Part shown: positions 63,211-64,000 of the stretch, piece by piece
How positions within the stretch are numbered: the first letter of the stretch is position 1
Layout of the letters: the number at the start of each line of letters is the position of its first letter
Source: Paenibacillus tritici
GTDB taxonomy: Bacteria; Bacillota; Bacilli; Paenibacillales; Paenibacillaceae
Length of the DNA stretch: 64,000 nucleotides
Reading direction: 5' to 3'
Assembly (NCBI RefSeq): GCF_013204885.1
Contig: NZ_JABMKX010000014.1
Location: 1-64,000 of the forward strand
The notes under the pieces: model-generated
The model's input: the letters and a program-made list of their open reading frames with translations, nothing else
Databases searched by the model: none
What the model was told of the DNA's origin: nothing
Program-made: the position numbers and the translations under genes

Positions 63211-63347
63211 AGGTGCACTAATGCTCTTCATTCGCTCATTTCCCCCACGTCCGCTCAATTCAAGTGCACTAATGCTCTTCATTCGCTCATTTGGGCCATG
63301 TCCGCTGAATTCAAGTGCACTAATGCTCTTCATTCGCTCCTTCAGCC
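63211..63347. repeat. 51-bp tandem repeat, three copies (last partial)
   Basis: Units start at 63211, 63262 and 63313, each opening with A(A/G)GTGCACTAATGCTCTTCATTCGCTC, and differ at only a few positions (for example the CCCCCACGT versus GGGCCATGT middle part). The period is exactly 51 bases, divisible by three, but no frame with a ribosome site crosses it. The third copy diverges after about 35 bases. No spacer of CRISPR type separates the units. The rest of 63118-63375 holds no gene. Confidence 0.9.
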
Positions 63348-63375
63348 TTTTGGTCCCACAATTTCCTGAACAATG

Positions 63376-63415
63376 AAAAAAGCGAATTCAGCACAATGTC
63401 TGAATTCGCTTTTTT
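63376..63415. terminator. bidirectional Rho-independent terminator
   Basis: AAAAAAGCGAATTCAG pairs perfectly over 16 bp with CTGAATTCGCTTTTTT. It serves the SLH-domain gene on the minus strand and possibly the lipoprotein gene on the plus strand. Confidence 0.92.
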
Positions 63416-63431
63416 CTGTTTATAACAATCT

Positions 63432-64000
63432 TCAGTCAATTAACTCCGACTTCTGCAGCAAACGCTGAATCAGAACCGCCACTTCTGCGCGGGTGACATT
63501 AGCTTTGGCGTCCAGCTTGCTGCCGCCGCGGCCGGTGATCAAGCCGGCGCTGGCTGCAAGTGCCAGACTGTCCTTGGCCCAGGCGCTTACGCGGCCTGCA
63601 TCGGTAAAGGCTGCGAGTACACCTGCTGTATCCACCGTGCCGGTCTGTTCTGCAAGGCCAGTCAGCTTCATCGCTTTGGCGATGATGTTCATGGCTTGCT
63701 CACGTGTGATCCGGGCATCCGGACGGAAGGTTCCATCCTCGAAGCCGGTGATCAGACCATACCAGGAGGCTGTTTCGACTGCAGAGGCATACCAGCTATC
63801 CGCCGGAACATCGGCAAACTTCGCAGTTTCTCCTCCATACTTCAGTCCCAGACCGCGTACGATAATCGCTGCGAACTCTGCCCGGGTAATGTCTGCATCC
63901 GGATTGAACATTGAATCATTCACTCCGTTAATGACCAGACGCGAGCCCATATCGTTCACCGCATTTTTCGCCCAATGCTTCTCTACATCCTGGAAGGTCA
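63432..64000 (-). CDS. SLH-domain protein, C-terminal part (start outside window)
   Basis: The frame is open to the right edge; no start is needed inside, and residues before the internal Met continue as TFQDVEKHWAKNAVNDMG. Three S-layer homology domains follow: HWAKNAVNDMGSRLVINGVNDSMFNPDADITRAEFAAIIVRGLGL, then DSWYASAVETASWYGLITGFEDGTFRPDARITREQAMNIIAKAMKL, and VSAWAKDSLALAASAGLITGRGG. SLH domains anchor exported proteins to pyruvylated cell-wall polymer. The catalytic or structural N-terminal part lies outside the window, so the full role is unknown. The bidirectional terminator follows. Confidence 0.95.
   Translation of the reverse strand, partial: TFQDVEKHWAKNAVNDMGSRLVINGVNDSMFNPDADITRAEFAAIIVRGLGLKYGGETAKFADVPADSWYASAVETASWYGLITGFEDGTFRPDARITREQAMNIIAKAMKLTGLAEQTGTVDTAGVLAAFTDAGRVSAWAKDSLALAASAGLITGRGGSKLDAKANVTRAEVAVLIQRLLQKSELID

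Noticed and set aside
63211-63347. Possible CRISPR array
   Set aside because: The units are contiguous 51-bp repeats without distinct spacers, and no cas genes are present.

Overview
The window reads as a chromosomal segment of a Paenibacillus-type Firmicute. Supporting this are the low-GC Gram-positive rRNA leader at the left edge, strong AGGAGG-type ribosome binding sites, occasional TTG/GTG starts, SLH-domain and copper-amine-oxidase-like stalk proteins, an LplABC-type sugar importer with a YesN-like regulator, and a GH11 xylanase very close to Bacillus subtilis XynA. Most genes have moderate GC. A markedly AT-rich patch at about 43.2-47.7 kb stands out.

Layout. 0-0.7 kb: 5' end of a 16S rRNA gene on the minus strand with its promoter and leader, then a 41-codon basic protein gene. 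0.7-8.4 kb: housekeeping and accessory genes (stalk-domain protein, acetyltransferase, acyl-CoA ligase, SUKH and HEAT proteins, MFS exporter, oxidoreductase, DUF554 protein). 8.5-15.7 kb: a lasso-peptide cluster. On the minus strand the order is cyclase C, precursor A, HPr-kinase-like K, PqqD-like B1, transglutaminase-like B2 and exporter D; a nucleotidyltransferase gene converges on it from the plus strand. The precursor gene (13598-13723) is only 41 codons long. 15.9-19 kb: acetyltransferase, metallopeptidase and membrane mannosyltransferase. 19-25 kb: a complete oligopeptide ABC importer (A-B-C-D-F) with a partial terminator after the binding-protein gene. 25.5-36.5 kb: FtsX/LolD-type ABC system, SDR and aldo-keto reductases, GH94-like phosphorylase, DUF4003 protein, amino-acid permease. 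36.6-43.1 kb: heterodimeric ABC exporter and small enzymes and regulators. 43.3-47.7 kb: AT-rich patch with a small-protein/retropepsin-like pair and a 1173-residue Mrr-nuclease/STAND NTPase, a probable antiphage gene. 47.9-55.8 kb: LplABC-type importer, its membrane-bound AraC-family regulator, a sulfatase-modifying-factor-like lipoprotein and the xylanase, which has a consensus CcpA (cre) site in its promoter. 56-64 kb: acetyltransferase, a giant HEAT-repeat protein, YaaA, a GH105 hydrolase, a Nudix hydrolase, a lipoprotein, a three-copy 51-bp tandem repeat and the C-terminal end of an SLH-domain protein cut by the window edge.

How the parts work together. The lasso cluster holds all steps for a paeninodin-like peptide: leader binding (B1), leader cleavage (B2), ring closure (C), phosphorylation of the C-terminal serine (K) and export (D). 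The nucleotidyltransferase is a likely further tailoring enzyme. The region from 47.9 to 62 kb carries functions for plant cell-wall sugars (xylanase, GH105, importer, membrane sensor-regulator). The best candidates for new biology are the lasso peptide with its tailoring genes, the Mrr-STAND gene, and the small-protein/retropepsin pair.
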